A program made the translations under genes and the position numbers. Source: Prorocentrum cordatum (taxonomy: Eukaryota; Sar; Dinophyceae; Prorocentrales; Prorocentraceae). Taken from it: a DNA stretch of 64,000 nucleotides. Of the stretch, positions 41,335-53,057 are shown piece by piece; positions within the stretch are counted from its first letter, which is position 1, and every line of letters begins with the position of its first letter. A model generated the notes under the pieces. It had not been told where the DNA came from, searched no databases, and saw nothing but the letters and a program-made list of their open reading frames with translations. The stretch lies in contig CAUYUJ010020153.1 of NCBI GenBank assembly GCA_963575745.1, positions 62,001-126,000 on the forward strand, in the 5' to 3' direction.

Positions 41335-42175
41335 CTACATTCTCGAACTTCGTGCTTAAGAAGAACATGATGTAGGTGGCGCCGTCGGTATGGCGGCCAC
41401 CTATGTTGACGCCAAAATTGATAGCTGCTGGGGGGGCTCTCATGGCTATGGTCCGTGCGAGGCCCCCCAAGCCTCGCTGCAGGGCTGCTGCTTGTTGGGA
41501 GGGCGTCATGTTGCCTGTGGTCACGTTGATCCAGGCATGTACCTCGCGGACGAATTCGCGAAAAGTACCTGACCGGCTTGGTCCCAATGAGGGCCAGTCG
41601 TTCTTGCGTCGTCTCCGCCACGCACATGTCCTACCGCACACCCGATAGCGACCCATGTGAGCCCAAAGATAGTAGCACCAATCCAATGACCTCGCAGGTC
41701 GTAGTCGGATGTCGTCGGTTGGGGCTTCCGATGTGTGGTCGTAAGTCTGCGTGGGGGGGGGGGGGGGGAAGCGGCACTGTATAGCATCGTATCGCATGTT
41801 TCCATGCATGATGCTTTCGAAGAAGTTCCCACTTGGAGTAAGTGGGTGGACTTCAGGAGTGTAGTAGCGCAGGGATGTAGGACGAAAGTAAGAGGCCTCC
41901 GCGTAAGCAGAGGTTTCACTGCAAGTGTCCTTGCTATACTGCGTAGTTATATACATTTCTCCGCGCAAACCCAGTGCACCCTGATGTTCCACCATGTCTG
42001 TAGTCCACCAGATAGTGCCGTGGATGGTGAGGAGTAGAGCAAGAGCTGACCAGCATAGGCCAGCTCCGCTACCAAGTTTGAAGGGGGTTGGGAGACCCAA
42101 CCAACAGCCTCGAAGCCCAGCTCCCGCTCTGTTGTACCGTATGAACGATAGTTCCAGTAGTAGGGGGCGAGCCAT
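41335..42175 (-). pseudogene. block B Gag, N-terminal part
   Basis: The C-terminal 90 residues of this frame read as copia-like Gag: TFREFVREVHAWINVTTGNM, SQQAAALQRGLGGLARTIAM, DGATYIMFFLSTKFENVEEE. The sequence continues in frame at 36108 once LINE-1 is removed. The upstream part is less certain: it contains a hydrophobic start and a Pro run over a poly-G tract at 41752-41768, and may be leader or decayed sequence. Confidence 0.6.
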
Positions 42176-42299
42176 CTCAAGCAGTAGTTTGGTATCGATG
42201 GCAAATCATACACCTCACGATGAGGTGTAGTCATATCTGGGCGGCCGGCCGCTTGAGCCACGCGGCCGCGGGCACACGTTCGCTTCCGCTCCTTGTGTC

Positions 42300-42990
42300 C
42301 CCAGCTCACTTTAGAATCAAGAAGCCTCCAAAATCGCCCCAAGACGGCCCAAAAAAAATCCAAGAGGACCCCAAGACGGCCCAAGAGGGCCCCAAGACGG
42401 CCCAGAGAGGCCCCCAAGACGCCCCAAGAGGCCCCGAGGACGGCCCAAAAGGACGCCAAGAGAGCCCCTAGGCGGCCGCGAGAGGCCCCCAAGACGGCCT
42501 CCGAAGGGGCCAAGCGGCGCAAGAGCGCCCAAGACGGCCCAAGACGCCCCAAGAGGCCCCAAAGATGCCGCCAAGAGGCCCCAAGAAGCCCCCAACGGGC
42601 CTCAAAGAAGCCCCCAAGAGGCCCCCAAAAAGGCCCCACAACGACTGGAAATGTACGTGCTCTGGACGTGCACCCCGCGAAGCGAAAGGAATCATTCAAA
42701 AGCCAATCAAAGGAAACTGAATGGTGGCGGCCTCTCGGAGCAGTAAGAGGCTCCCGAAGGGCATCCTCCTGCTCCTCCTCACTGCCCTTTTTCCTCCCTT
42801 TCCTCCTCTTCGTCGTTCTCCCCCACGTAATCCCCGAAGGGTTTCCACAACGGCCTGGGGGATACGTAGTCCGATAGCTCGACCGAGCTATGGCCGCAAC
42901 GTTCGGCCGCACAGGCGCTTCCAAAAAGCAGGTGGCGGCAATGATTCGCCATAAGCGTCTTCGAGCCGCCGCCCCGTGCGGCTTGCCACA
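42300..42990 (+). repeat. composite repeat, copy 1
   Basis: A degenerate array of CAAGACGGCCCAAGAGGCCC (42320-42640), a short pyrimidine tract (about 42775-42810), and a conserved block of about 165 bp (42820-42985) that recurs at 43845-44015 and 45180-45350. The block ends with GGCGCTTCCAAAAAGCAGG and ATTCGCCATAAGCGTCTTCG. Confidence 0.75.
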
Positions 42991-43084
42991 ATGGTGCACG
43001 GCGTGTTAAACTGTTGAGTGGTTGTGGTTCCGTTTGCTAATTCCCAGCGGGGTCTCGGCCTGATGCGCCTGCCACCCGAAGAGA

Positions 43085-43330
43085 CCGACTGATTGCCCAA
43101 CCAATCGCCCCAAGACGGCCAAAATGACCCAACATGGCCTGCAAGACGGCCACGATGGCCCGAGATGCCCTCGAAGACGGTCCCAACGCGCCGGCTGTCA
43201 AGATGGCCTGTCAAGATGGCCTCAAGAGAGCCTAAGGTGCTCTCTAGACGGCCGAAGAGGCCCCCAAGACGCCCCAAGAGGGCTCCAAGAGAGCCTCAAG
43301 GAGGCCCAAGTCATTGATGCTCCTTGAGTG
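43085..43330 (+). repeat. AAGACGGCC array without block
   Basis: Degenerate units such as CCCAAGACGGCCAAAATG and CAAGATGGCC. Same family as the arrays of the composite repeats, but not followed by a microsatellite. Confidence 0.7.
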
Positions 43331-43349
43331 CTTCAATGATTGCGTTCTC

Positions 43350-44030
43350 GTCGTTTCGGGCTCCCGACACTCCAAGACGGCTACATAAGCCCACCAGATC
43401 GCCCCAAGGCGACCCAAGAGCCCCCGAAGGGGCCCGCAAGACGTCCTAAGTGGGCCCCAAGACGGCCCCATAGCCCTCCAAGACGGACCTCAAGCGCTCA
43501 AAGAAAGACCCACGACTGCCCAAAGAAGGCCCCAAGACGCATCCAAGGGCCTTGAGGTACCGTAAGGGCTCCGAGAGGCCCCCAAGCGGCCCAGAGAGGT
43601 CCGAGGAAGTCCCCAAGAAACCCCAGGAGAAACCCCCTAAGGCCCTGCAGAGGCCCCCAAGAGGCTCCCAGGATGCCCCGAGGAAGCCCCCAGAGGGCCC
43701 CAAGAGGGCCTCAAGAGGCATCGTCTTCTTCTTCTTCTTATTATTATTATTATTATTATTCCTCCTCCTTCTCCTTCTCCTTCTCCTCCTTCTCCTCCTC
43801 CTCCTCCTCCAGGTCTTGCTTCTCCTGCCTCCCCTCGTTTCCTTCCTCTCCCAAGTGTTCCCCCAAGGGTTTCCAGAACGGCTGGTTGAACACATTGTCC
43901 GAGAGGTTGGCCAAACTTGGGCCCGCCGTTCGGCCGCATGGGCGCTTCCAACCGGCAGGGGGCGGCGGTGATTCGCCGTAGGCGTCTTCGATCCTCCGCC
44001 CCCGGTGCTTGACACAGGGGTGCTTGGCCT
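43350..44030 (+). repeat. composite repeat, copy 2
   Basis: Array (43370-43715), a (TTC)n/(TTA)n/(TCC)n tract (43716-43815) and the conserved block (43845-44015: CCAAGGGTTTCCAGAACGG ... GGCGCTTCCAACCGGCAG ... ATTCGCCGTAGGCGTCTTCG). Confidence 0.8.
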
Positions 44031-44169
44031 GCTGGATGTTTTCTGTGAACCCTCCCTTCGACGCTCCAAGTTCCTCCGGGAGGCCCCCCATAATATGTTC
44101 CTGTCTTGAGTTCCATCATGTGGCTCAACGGTTTTTGCGTTCTCGCAATTTCCGCCTACCGACAGCCTC

Positions 44170-45355
44170 AGAGACGGCCACACCGGCCTCCAATATTGTC
44201 TCAAGTCTGACCACGCGGCCCGCCAGAGGGCCCCAAGATGGCCGGAAAGACGGCCAAGATGGCCTCCAAAATGGTCGCAAGACGCATCGAACACGGCCAA
44301 TCTGGCCCCAAGGCAGCCCAGGACGGTTCCCATATGCCCCAGAGCTGCCCAAGATGGACCCAAGACGGCCCAAGAGGCTCTTGAGACGCCACAAGTTGCT
44401 CCAAGAGGACCGTCGGGCCTTCAGGAGGACCAAATGCTCTGGTCACCATTGTGAATTTCAATGGGTTTGGCATTCTCGTCCCCATGACGGTCCAAGATGG
44501 GTTCCAAGACGGCTCAGAAAGCCCATCCTGGCCTCCAAGACGAACCAAGATGGCCTCCAATGGCTCCAAGATGTGCCAAGACAGACTAATCCTGCTCCTC
44601 AAAACCCAAAATGTCCCCAGGGCAGCCCAAGAGGCCCTCCACGAGGTCCTATGGGAGAGACCGAAGAAGCCAAAGTCAATGACGTCCCTGTGGTCTTTGA
44701 ACGCGTGTCGAGTTCTCGCCATTTCGGTCTTCCGACAGCCATTACTGGGCCAGGGAGGCTCCAAGAGGTCTCCAAAATGGCTCCAAGATAGCCCGAGAAG
44801 CCCCCGAGAGGGCCCAAAGATGGGCCAGGATGACCTCAAGACGGCCCAAGAGGCCCCCAGGACAGTCCCAAGAGGGCCCCAAGACGGTCTGAGAGGCCTC
44901 CAAGACGTCGCCAGAGCACCCCAAGAGCCCAGGGAGCCCCCCAAGGCCACCGAAGGCATCAGACAGGGCGAGAGAGCCCTGAGACGGCCCACGAGGCCCC
45001 CCAGAGGCCCCCAGAGACTCCCAAAAGGCCCTACGGCTCTCCCAAGAGGCCCCCTTGAGACCCCCACGAGGCGACCAAGACGGCTCGGGCAGGCATTCTC
45101 CTTGTCATCATCTGATCATGCTCCGCCTCATCCTCCTCGTCCCTCTCCTCCTTCTTCTCCTCCATCTTCCCCTCCTCTCCTTCTTCCTTCCCCAAGTGAT
45201 CTACCAGGGGGTTCCAATTCCACAACGGATGGGGGGATACATAGTCCAATAGCTTGGCAAAACGCTGGCTCAACGGTTGGCAACATTGGCCACATAGGCG
45301 TTTCCAAAAGGCAGGGGGCGGCGGTGGTTCGCTGTAGGCGCCTTCGATAATGAAT
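44170..45355 (+). repeat. composite repeat, copy 3
   Basis: Long arrays (44190-44660 and 44740-45095), a (TCC)n-type tract (45120-45190) and the conserved block (45180-45350: CAGGGGGTTCCAATTCCAC ... GGCGTTTCCAAAAGGCAG ... GTTCGCTGTAGGCGCCTTCG). Confidence 0.8.
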
Positions 45356-46560
45356 CAGCAAATCCAGGACCCATGAAAATAGTCCTCCGTACCCCATGCC
45401 ACGTCCCCCTTGTCTCTTCTCTCTCATGAGTGGTTACCCTGACCCGTTGGACAGGCGACGCCGAGGCTACTATCCAAAAGCCAACGTCAAGGCCATCGTG
45501 CCAGCTCATGCCATCAAACAGCTCGAATGACCATACGGTGGCTACGGGTATCGTTTCTTGAAGAAGAAGTGGTACCACTCAGAGACTTGCTGGCGTTGGC
45601 TTCGTTCGCGGATTGGGCCAGCTGATCCGCGTCAAACAGGCACGCGCGTTAGCAATGTAGTGTATAGCGGCCAGCACCATGGAAACTGTTGCGCAGAACT
45701 GGCGGCAGATGCCAAGACTCATTGAAAACATGTAAGGTGTTCATCTGGGCCGTGGGGCCAGCCCAGCGCTGATATTAAAATCTACCTGGTAGTTGAAAGA
45801 ACAGGAGGCTGAACAATAGTGACGACGGGGATGTATGACGACAACGATATTACTCCACTCGGGATTGACGACTGCTACGGCAACATACCGTGAGTAATGC
45901 GACATCGGCGCACTGTGGCCTCTCACATCTCCCCGATTTGACATGACAAATATTGCGCATCGACTAGCGTACTACACACTACCATCATGTATTCAGCTCT
46001 ACCTCGCGGTGGATGGCTTGGTTTGTCTTGGGCCGCACTTGAACCATGATCACCGAAACGCTCTCTATCCTGGATCACCGTGCACCAGACTCGTGCACTG
46101 GATTCCTTGATTACCGTGCTCTCAAGACCCTCCGTGCTTTGACCATCGCGGTGAGTATTTCGACCATCTGAAGAGAGAGGCCTTCCTGGGCCAACGCTCG
46201 CCACGGTGGGACGACTGACAACGAGAAAGTCATTAGGAAAGACAGTGCCAGCAATCGGGAAGCCAAATGCCTGTATCTGTCGTCCTCGTCGGGCAGGAAA
46301 TGCGATCCCCGTCGCACCGCCCCACCAGCGGCGGACGAATGAGGCTTTGTGACGCCCCTGTAGAAGCCGATTGAAACTCAAGCGAGACGAGCGCCATAGC
46401 CAGCGACGCATGGGCCAGCCGCAGTCAACCAATCGCTTTATAAGGCGATCGGGCCTTTCTGCGAGGCACTCGTCCTTGCGGCAAGTCTCTGCACTCGCAT
46501 TTCTTGGCCGCGAGAAAGCTGCACACGGGCAACGCCGGCTTGTGCGACACACCTTGTGCA
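45356..46560. other. unassigned, possibly degraded coding DNA
   Basis: No recognisable domain. The longest minus-strand frame (46552-45923, 209 codons) contains sequence such as RPDRLIKRLVDCGWPMRRWL and GRQIQAFGFPIAGTVFPNDF. A second short frame (45578-45356) reads VWSFELFDGMSWHDGLDVGF. These could be remnants of an unidentified element, but codon content does not set them apart from chance. Confidence 0.4.
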
Positions 46561-46579
46561 GCTGACGATTCGATTGTAA

Positions 46580-46645
46580 GGAGCCTGCTCCTCCTCCGCC
46601 CCTTCCTCATCCTCCTCGTCCTCCTCATCCTCCTCCCCTCCTCTT
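46580..46645 (+). repeat. CTC/TCC-rich pyrimidine tract
   Basis: An imperfect (TCC)n run upstream of the LINE-2 ORF1, similar to the tracts in the composite repeats. Confidence 0.75.
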
Positions 46646-46651
46646 CCCTCC

Positions 46652-47936
46652 TTGACTTTCTTTGTCTTAGGCGTTGGCCCATTCTTGAGCCCGCATTTTG
46701 CAGAGGCTCCGAGTGGAGGCCACCCTAGGCGCACGACCCCAGAGGTGGGCGTCGCATCCTCTCCCCCCACGTCCCAGCCAGAACCCGCGTGGCATAGGCG
46801 GCTCCGCCAGCGCCGAGACGAGGCGCGCAGGCTGCTGGCGGCGGCGTCGACGACGCTCCTGGCGCACCACGGCTGTGGAATGCCCAAGCAGCAGCACAAC
46901 GGCAAGCTGGGGTCCTGGACCAGCTGCAAGAGGTGCCAGGCCTGGGATTGGGACTAGAGTTGGCAGAAGAAGGACTACTGGTGCGGCTGCGGGGCCCAGG
47001 TCTCCCGCAAGGGCGCCAGTAAAAAATCGGGCGGCGGCGCGGGCAGCGGCGGCGGCGCAGCGGGCCAGGGCCCCAACGCGTCGCTGGAGGATACCCTTGC
47101 TCAGGTGGCGAAGCACATCGCGACCCTGAATGTCAAGCCCGAGACTGCGCAGCAGTTGTCGGGCGCCGTCGGCGCCATCTCCCAGGCCACCTCCGCTGCG
47201 GCTCCGCCACGGAGCAAGGCGTCGAGGCTGGCGGAGGCGGCGAAGGAGCTCGAGGAGGCCAACAGAGTCTACGACCGTGCCTACGACGCCTGCGAGAAGG
47301 CCAAGGAGCGCCTGCACCAGTGCGAGAAGGACCTCCAGGACAAGGGCCTCGCGGTAGTCAAAGCAGAGAAGCTCGTAGAGCAGATCACGCAGGAGGGTGC
47401 ACAGCAGAAGAACCTGCTCCAGGACCTGATGGCGCTCACCGAGGAGGACCGCTCGGTGATGCAGGCCACGAGCTTCGGCGAGGCCTACAACGTGGAGCAG
47501 GAGGAAGTCGGGCTCGAGGCTGTGCAGCAGGCCGAGAGGGCAAGACCGCGGAGTTCCTGCAGAACCTGCGCACCCACTGGGATGTGGCCAAGGCCAAGGC
47601 GGCGGAGGACAAGGCCATGTGGGTCCAGGCGGCCAGGAAGAGGAAGGCCGACGCCGAGGCCCCCCCCAAGGAGGGCGAAGGGCCTCCCGCGGTTGGGCCA
47701 GGAGGCCCCGCGGTGCCAGCGCCAAGTGCCCCCGCCAGCGCGACAGCGCCCGCGCCCCCGTCGCGCGGCAGCCCCCCGCTGCGACGGCGGCGGCGGGAGC
47801 GGAGGCGGCACCGGCAGCGGCGGCGGCGGCTGAGAAGGCGGCCAAGGCGGCGGTGGCGGCAGCAGCGAGGGAGAAGCTCCTCGCAGACCTCCGCAAGCAG
47901 GACGCTAGTGCTGAGGGGAAGCCAGTCCCCGAGTGA
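46652..47936 (+). pseudogene. LINE-2 ORF1-like protein, broken
   Basis: The frame from 46652 has a basic helix (WHRRLRQRRDEARRLLAAAS) and a Cys motif (TSCKRCQAWDWD, in-frame TAG at 46955-46957, SWQKKDYWCGCGAQVSRKG). A Gly/Ala linker and a strong coiled coil follow (KELEEANRVYDRAYDACEKA, EKDLQDKGLAVVKAEKLVEQ). Near 47525 it shifts to a frame with TAEFLQNLRTHWDVAKAKAA, and later to one ending AREKLLADLRKQDASAEG at 47936. The order zinc motif, coiled coil, endonuclease fits a LINE ORF1 upstream of ORF2 on the plus strand. Confidence 0.6.
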
Positions 47937-48008
47937 AAGAAAGGGGGGCCTGGGCGACGGCGTAGTGATGCCGAGCGCCGCCCGTCCAGGCATGTTTTTA
48001 TCGGCAAC

Positions 48009-49025
48009 ATGCCGACTTGGGAGCCTACAGCCATGAAGTTCGTTCGAGAGTCTTCTAAGCTTGACTCGCTGGACGCCTTCCTGGTGCAGGAAACACACGT
48101 GAAAGCCGACAAGCTTTCAGAGGCCGAGAGCACGCTGAACGGCTGGGGCTGGAAGGCGGCGTTCTCGGCAGCGCGCCAGAGTGATCGCTCAGATGCTGGA
48201 TCTCTGGGTGGAGTTTGCGTGGCCGTGCGGTCTCGCCACCAGACCACGGCTTTCAGGGAGCTCGCGAGGGAGGACTGTGCACCGTCTAGCACCACAGTCA
48301 TAGGCGCCTCGCGAGCTGCCTCTATTGAGTTTCATGACTGGGTGCCGGTATCCTGGCACCTCAAAGGGGTGACAGTCACCCTCATCAGCTGTTACCTCGG
48401 GGGCTCGAAATGCTTTACGGGCAGCAACGCCCGCAAGCTCGCGTCCATCGGGGCCTTTGTCAGTTCGCTACGCAACCCTTGGATACTAGCAAGCGATTTC
48501 GACGCCTCGCCCGAGGCCTTCAAGAAGTCTGGTTGGGACCAGCGGCTTGGAGGCCAGATTGCCACCATCGCAGACACTTTCACTTGCTTCAAAGCAGATT
48601 GCGAGCCCTCTCTGATAGATTACGCCCTGCTGGGCCCTGGCGCGCAATACCTGTTTGAGGGCCTGCAGTCTGTGCCTGTCCCGTGGAAGCCTCACGTCAG
48701 CCAGGTCTTCTCGCTCCGAACCACAGCGGCGCCTGCGCGAACCCGCCCGCTGCGCATGCCTGCCCCGTTCATGCATCCAAAGAGGCCGCCAAGGCAACCT
48801 GGGCCTGGCAGCCGCCGCGAGGCACAAAAGCGCACCCCCCCTTCCTCCGCCGGCGCTGCCGCCCCCTCCTCCTCCGACCCGAGCGAAAAAGAGAGGGCGC
48901 AGCTCCGTAGGCTGGAGCGGGAGCAGGCCATTGTTAATCGACGTTGGGAAGCCCTCGGACCCACGGGATGGGCATGTTTTCCTGCGACCAGGGTCTGGAC
49001 GACCCCGAGGCCGACCCTCGTTTAG
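48009..49025 (+). pseudogene. LINE-2 endonuclease-like ORF, 3' truncated
   Basis: 339 codons. APE-like features: LDAFLVQETHVKADKLSEAE (Glu), a glycine-rich strand (GSLGGVCVAVRS), VTVTLISCYLGG, PWILASDFDASPEAF in the place of GDFN (Asp kept, Asn replaced), SLIDYALLG and PWKPHVSQVFSL with His. The last 100 residues are Pro/Arg-rich then helical. No RT follows: after 49025 comes a (GAG)n tract and then the 3' end of an opposite-strand LINE. It is therefore truncated, probably by a later insertion or rearrangement. Confidence 0.6.
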
Positions 49026-49104
49026 AGGAGGAGGAGAAGGACGAGGAGGAGGAGGAGGAGGAGGAGGAGGAGGAGGAGGAGGAGGAGGAGGAGGAGGGGG
49101 AGGA
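49025..49104 (+). repeat. (GAG)n microsatellite
   Basis: About 80 bp of near-perfect GAG repeats between the tail-to-tail LINE-2 and LINE-3. Confidence 0.92.
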
Positions 49105-49286
49105 GCGAGCGGCCTCGGGAGGTGTCGGGGGGGGCGGCGGCAGCGGTGGCGGCGGGGCGCAGCAGAGAGGCCGCGGACGGGCCCCCACGCCGCGCTGCCC
49201 AGCGGAGGCGAGCCCGCGCGACAGCGTGAAGCTCGGCGACGTATCTCCGTCGCTCACGACATGCACAAATCAGGGTATAGGCTAGG

Positions 49287-50561
49287 TCATGGAGAAGGCC
49301 GACGGAGATCAGGGCAGGGGTAGGAAGGGGACCAAGGGGGAAAACGAGGATCCGATGCACCGCCGAGGCATCCAGAAAAAACCCTCGGGGAGCGACGGGA
49401 GCATTCGGAAAATATCCCCCAGGACGGGGCAACAATAATAGTGCTGTATGTCATCTCTCCCCCCCCCCACACGGCAAACTTACACCACCTGCAACATAAA
49501 GTGGCATCTCGAAACCTGCGAGAGGTGTACCAACTATTACACAGGGCACGGACCGATGCAATGACGACGCGCTGGGGGGCAATCTGGCCAAGTCGCCCCA
49601 GATGCATCATGCGCGCATATACTTCTGGGGCCGCGGGGGGGAGACGGGCGAAATATTGGACGCGCTTGCTAATCGTGCGCCGTGCGGCGAGGGGGCGGTC
49701 AGCGCTCAGTAGGCGATCGACGTTCCCTTGCAGCGGGGGCGTCAGGGGCGGCAACAGAAGGAGAGCAGTGACCGTGTCGTAGTTTTCGATCAGGGCCATG
49801 ATGGAGCATGCCTGGATGAGGGGGTGCCTTTTCCAAAGGATAACGCAGTCATCGGATTCGGCGAATTCTTCGAGCTCACGTCGGATGGCGAAGAACGAGG
49901 ACGAATAATGAGCGAGACGAAACATCGCAGCACGGCACATGCATTCGAAATCACGTATCTGAACTCTGGCCCCCACGGAGGTGAGGTCTAGAAACAACGC
50001 AGTCGGGATGGCGCTTCTCGGCGCGTTTGTGAGGGCCTGCCCAGCCTCACGTAGACGGTCCAGAGCGAATTTGCTGGGCAGGGAGAACTGCCCGATAAAC
50101 GCGAAGCAAGAGAATCCGTGCACATTAAACCTGGATATGCTCTTGATGAGTCCCAGATACAAGCTCTTGCTACCTCTGGCCCTCCCCTCCATCTCCCGCG
50201 CAGGTCCTTCCCAGCTCAGCGACTTAGCTTCCCACCCAAGAACCGCCCCAAGATATCGGGCAGCAGTAGCAAGAGTGAAATTACCCCTGCGGATGCCAAT
50301 CTCGCGGAGCTCATTCTTAAACTCATCGGCCGAGGGCCGGCTGTAAATCACGATGTCTTCTTGAGGTGCAAAATAAACCCTGCCGCGCCTGCAGCAACAA
50401 CCCAAACCTCCAAAGCCAGCGAGAAAGCCTGATAAATGTCCCTGGAGACGATCCCGACGTCGTCGGCGAAGGCCCGCGCGAGGCCGAGGTGTGGGGGGAT
50501 TTTGCAGCACATAAGCCTGAGGATCGGGTCCATGGCCAAAATGGATCCAGAAAGCGGACAC
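49287..50561 (-). pseudogene. LINE-3 ORF2 C-terminal region
   Basis: From about residue 100 the frame reads ATAARYLGAVLGWEAKSLSW (RT thumb start), then a connector (SISRFNVHGFSCFAFIGQFS, LFLDLTSVGARVQIRDFECM) and a cysteine cluster RFRDATLCCRWCKFA near 49480. The first 95 residues overlap the RT core in a shadow frame. The last 60 residues (Ser/Pro-rich) are probably past the true end. Confidence 0.65.
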
Positions 50562-51614
50562 CCTTGTTTAATTCACCGCTCCTGCCAATAAAAGTGCCCA
50601 CGGAGCCCGCAGAAGAAAATGTCAATGCGCACGTGCAGGTGCGGGGCCGCCACGGCCGCGCGGATGTGGGAGGGGGCATTCACGACGAGGAGGATCCAGG
50701 AGATCATGCTGTCCTTCGACAAAACCCGTATCTCGATATAAAGGCTGGCAGTACCAGTGGAGCGCTTTTGCCTCGATGTCTAAGATATTGTTAGTCATGC
50801 GCCTGCCTCTTATGAAACCCTTCTGGACGTCGAGGCAACTTTGCTCGCGCATCAGGCCCGTCGGAACGTTGATCGCCGTGGAGACGATCTTATTGCAGGT
50901 GTTGCTGAGGGTGATGGGCCTAGTGCTTTCAGCCGCTCGAAAGATGCCAGTGCCTAGAGCGTCCGAAGCCTGTTCGCCTTTTGCCAGAAACACAGCCATT
51001 CCGTGGTTGAAATCGCCCCCAGGAAGTTCGCCTCTCAGAACCAGAGAGTAAACCTCGAAGATAAGATTGGTGACCAATGGGCCCCCGCGGGCCCAGCAGG
51101 AGAACGGGGTCCCGTCCGGCCTAAGGGCGCCGTCGTACATGCTAGAGACGATGTGGTGGATCTCGGGGAGCTCTAGAGTCCAATGGATGCCTGGCGGACA
51201 ATGCTGAATATACGGCCTCAGAAGTTCGCGAACATGACTGGCTCCAGGGAACCCTTTGTGAACTTGCCCCCAGTGCTGTGCAAGGGCGAGCCCAGCTTCA
51301 TCAGGGTCGTGTAAATGCTGCCCCGTAGGATCCACGACGCCAGTCAGAGAAACTGTTTTCTGAAACTTTCCCCAGGCAGAGGCGTACGATTCCAGCCGAG
51401 CCTTCAGAGTGGCCTTTTTTGGGGGGGCCCATTGAGGTCGCCTCGAGTGTGGCCTGGCGTCCCTGGATCCTCTGGAGGGAGAGACCTCGCATATGCTCGT
51501 GAACTTGACGCTCGCCTGTCCAAGCGGCGCCAACGCTTTGCACGTAATGGCCAAGCTGCGGGTAGCATCGGACAGCGCGAGCAACCAGCTCAGCGCGTCC
51601 CTGAGCAACAACAC
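50323..51614 (-). pseudogene. LINE-3 reverse transcriptase core
   Basis: The first frame gives GALRPDGTPFSCWARGG, FNHGMAVFLAKGE, STRPITLSNTCNKIVSTAIN and QKGFIRGRRMTNNILDIEAK. Motif A lies in another frame near 50700 (the aspartate position reads Lys-Asp in ILSKDSMISW). Motif B reads NKGCPLSGSILAMDPILRLM near 50530, and motif C is ARAFADDVGIVSRD near 50470. FADD is intact. At least three frames are needed, so the gene is dead. Confidence 0.75.
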
Positions 51615-52895
51615 GCATTAAACTGAGCGACCAAGTGATCCGCTCGTCGGTGCTCTGAGCTGGCCGCAGCGCCAGTCTGTCTCTGACTTGCTTGGCGGCT
51701 CCTCGAAACAGACCTCGGGCTTCCTGCAGGGCAACTTGGAGGTCCTGATGAAACGAGCCATGGCTCCCCAGGGGGTTCTCCATCCCCTCCTTAAACCAGG
51801 GATGCCTCGAGACCCAAGATGGTTTTTTCCCATTCCCAGGAGACCCAGTAGGAGCAAGCGTAAGACAGACGGGGGCGTGGTCACTCGGGTTGCCTTTCTT
51901 GTTAGGGACGCCCAAGACGAGGCTGTTAGGGAAGAGGTCCAGGGCCTGGGCAGGGTCGAGGTTGGTGTAGATCCGATCAAATCGTCCTAGACTGACCCCC
52001 TGTTGAGGAATGTGCGCAGCATGCGTAAACTCGGGCTGATCTACCTCAAGCAGATCGGGAAACTTGCGGGCCAACTCGCTGGCGAGGGCGTTCTTCGGCA
52101 CCACTGTGCGTCCGTCGCTGTGAGCCCGACTCTCGCCCAGACTGGGGAAGTTCCACTCACCCGTTACGACAGATAAACCTCGACCTTGCGGAAGGGTAAC
52201 ATTGCGAAGAAACTGCAAAACCTCGGATTGTTGCCGACGACGGAGTTTGGGGTTGAGATGCAGGTTGATGACCTGCAGAGCCCCTTGAGCCCTGAGAGAA
52301 CAAGACTGTGGAGGCGCCCCTGAATGTGCACATGGTGAGAGTGAGTGGAGAACATCTGGAACAGAGAAGGGTGAATAGCAATCATGCAGCCGCCAGCTCC
52401 TTCACGCTGATGGAAGGTGCCGAAAAAGTGTGAACCTTGAATATCATGCTGAAGCAGTCTCATGTCCTCGCGATTACCATGGGTATCCTGGAGCCCGATA
52501 ACTGAATGTCCCTGAACAAGTTTTGTGCAAAGCTGGTGTTTCGCTCTAGTAACCTCGATCGGTATAGTGGTGGCACCGAAAAGACCTCGGGAGTTCAAAG
52601 TGACTGCTGAAAACTTATGCCGCATCTGAAACGGAACTGAGCTAGCCGCGCAGCTGCTGGACGACCCAGACGAGCACAGACAGGAAGAGGCAGAGGAGGT
52701 GCCATCATCTGCACTATCAGAATTAGCTCGTCCCCGTGCTTGCACGGCAGAACCCGCCGGTGTGCAAGGCGTCGGAGACCCCGAAGAAGAGAGAGTAGCT
52801 CTGCGATTCCTTCTCGCAGGTGCAATCGGAGACGTGCAAAGTGTGGATGTGGCAGGCAGAGCAGCGCTGACCTGGGCCTTCAGGCCTGCAGTCAA
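51301..52895 (-). pseudogene. LINE-3 APE-type endonuclease
   Basis: Two frames. The first (52895-52164): a Ser/Ala-rich start, FSAVTLNSRGLFG (Asn), VIGLQDTHGNREDMRLLQHD (Asp in the place of catalytic Glu) and GGCMIAIHPSLFQMF. The second (from about 52260): VINLHLNPKLRRRQQSEVLQ, LSVVTGEWNFPSLGE (GDFN-like), GRFDRIYTNLDPAQ and NPSDHAPVCLTLAP (SDH box). It then runs into the RT region. Confidence 0.75.
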
Positions 52896-53057
52896 CCCAG
52901 GAGGGGAAGAAGTGGAGCCCGCACCGCAGGTCGCAGCACAGGATGAAGTAGAACGGCCAAAAGGACTTGGCGCGGTGCTCTGGACGTCTGAGTCAGTGTC
53001 GTCCGCAGGGAACTGTACGTGCGTCGTGTGAATTTCCTAGCTCATGGCAATGCGGAT

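Noticed and set aside
28587-42175. Single giant copia element covering blocks A and B
   Set aside because: Possible, but two Gag types, two proteases and two separate palindrome families fit two elements better; left open.
46667-48301. Minus-strand open frame of 544 codons
   Set aside because: It is antisense to the LINE-2 ORF1 coiled coil and has no recognisable domain; GC-rich shadow.
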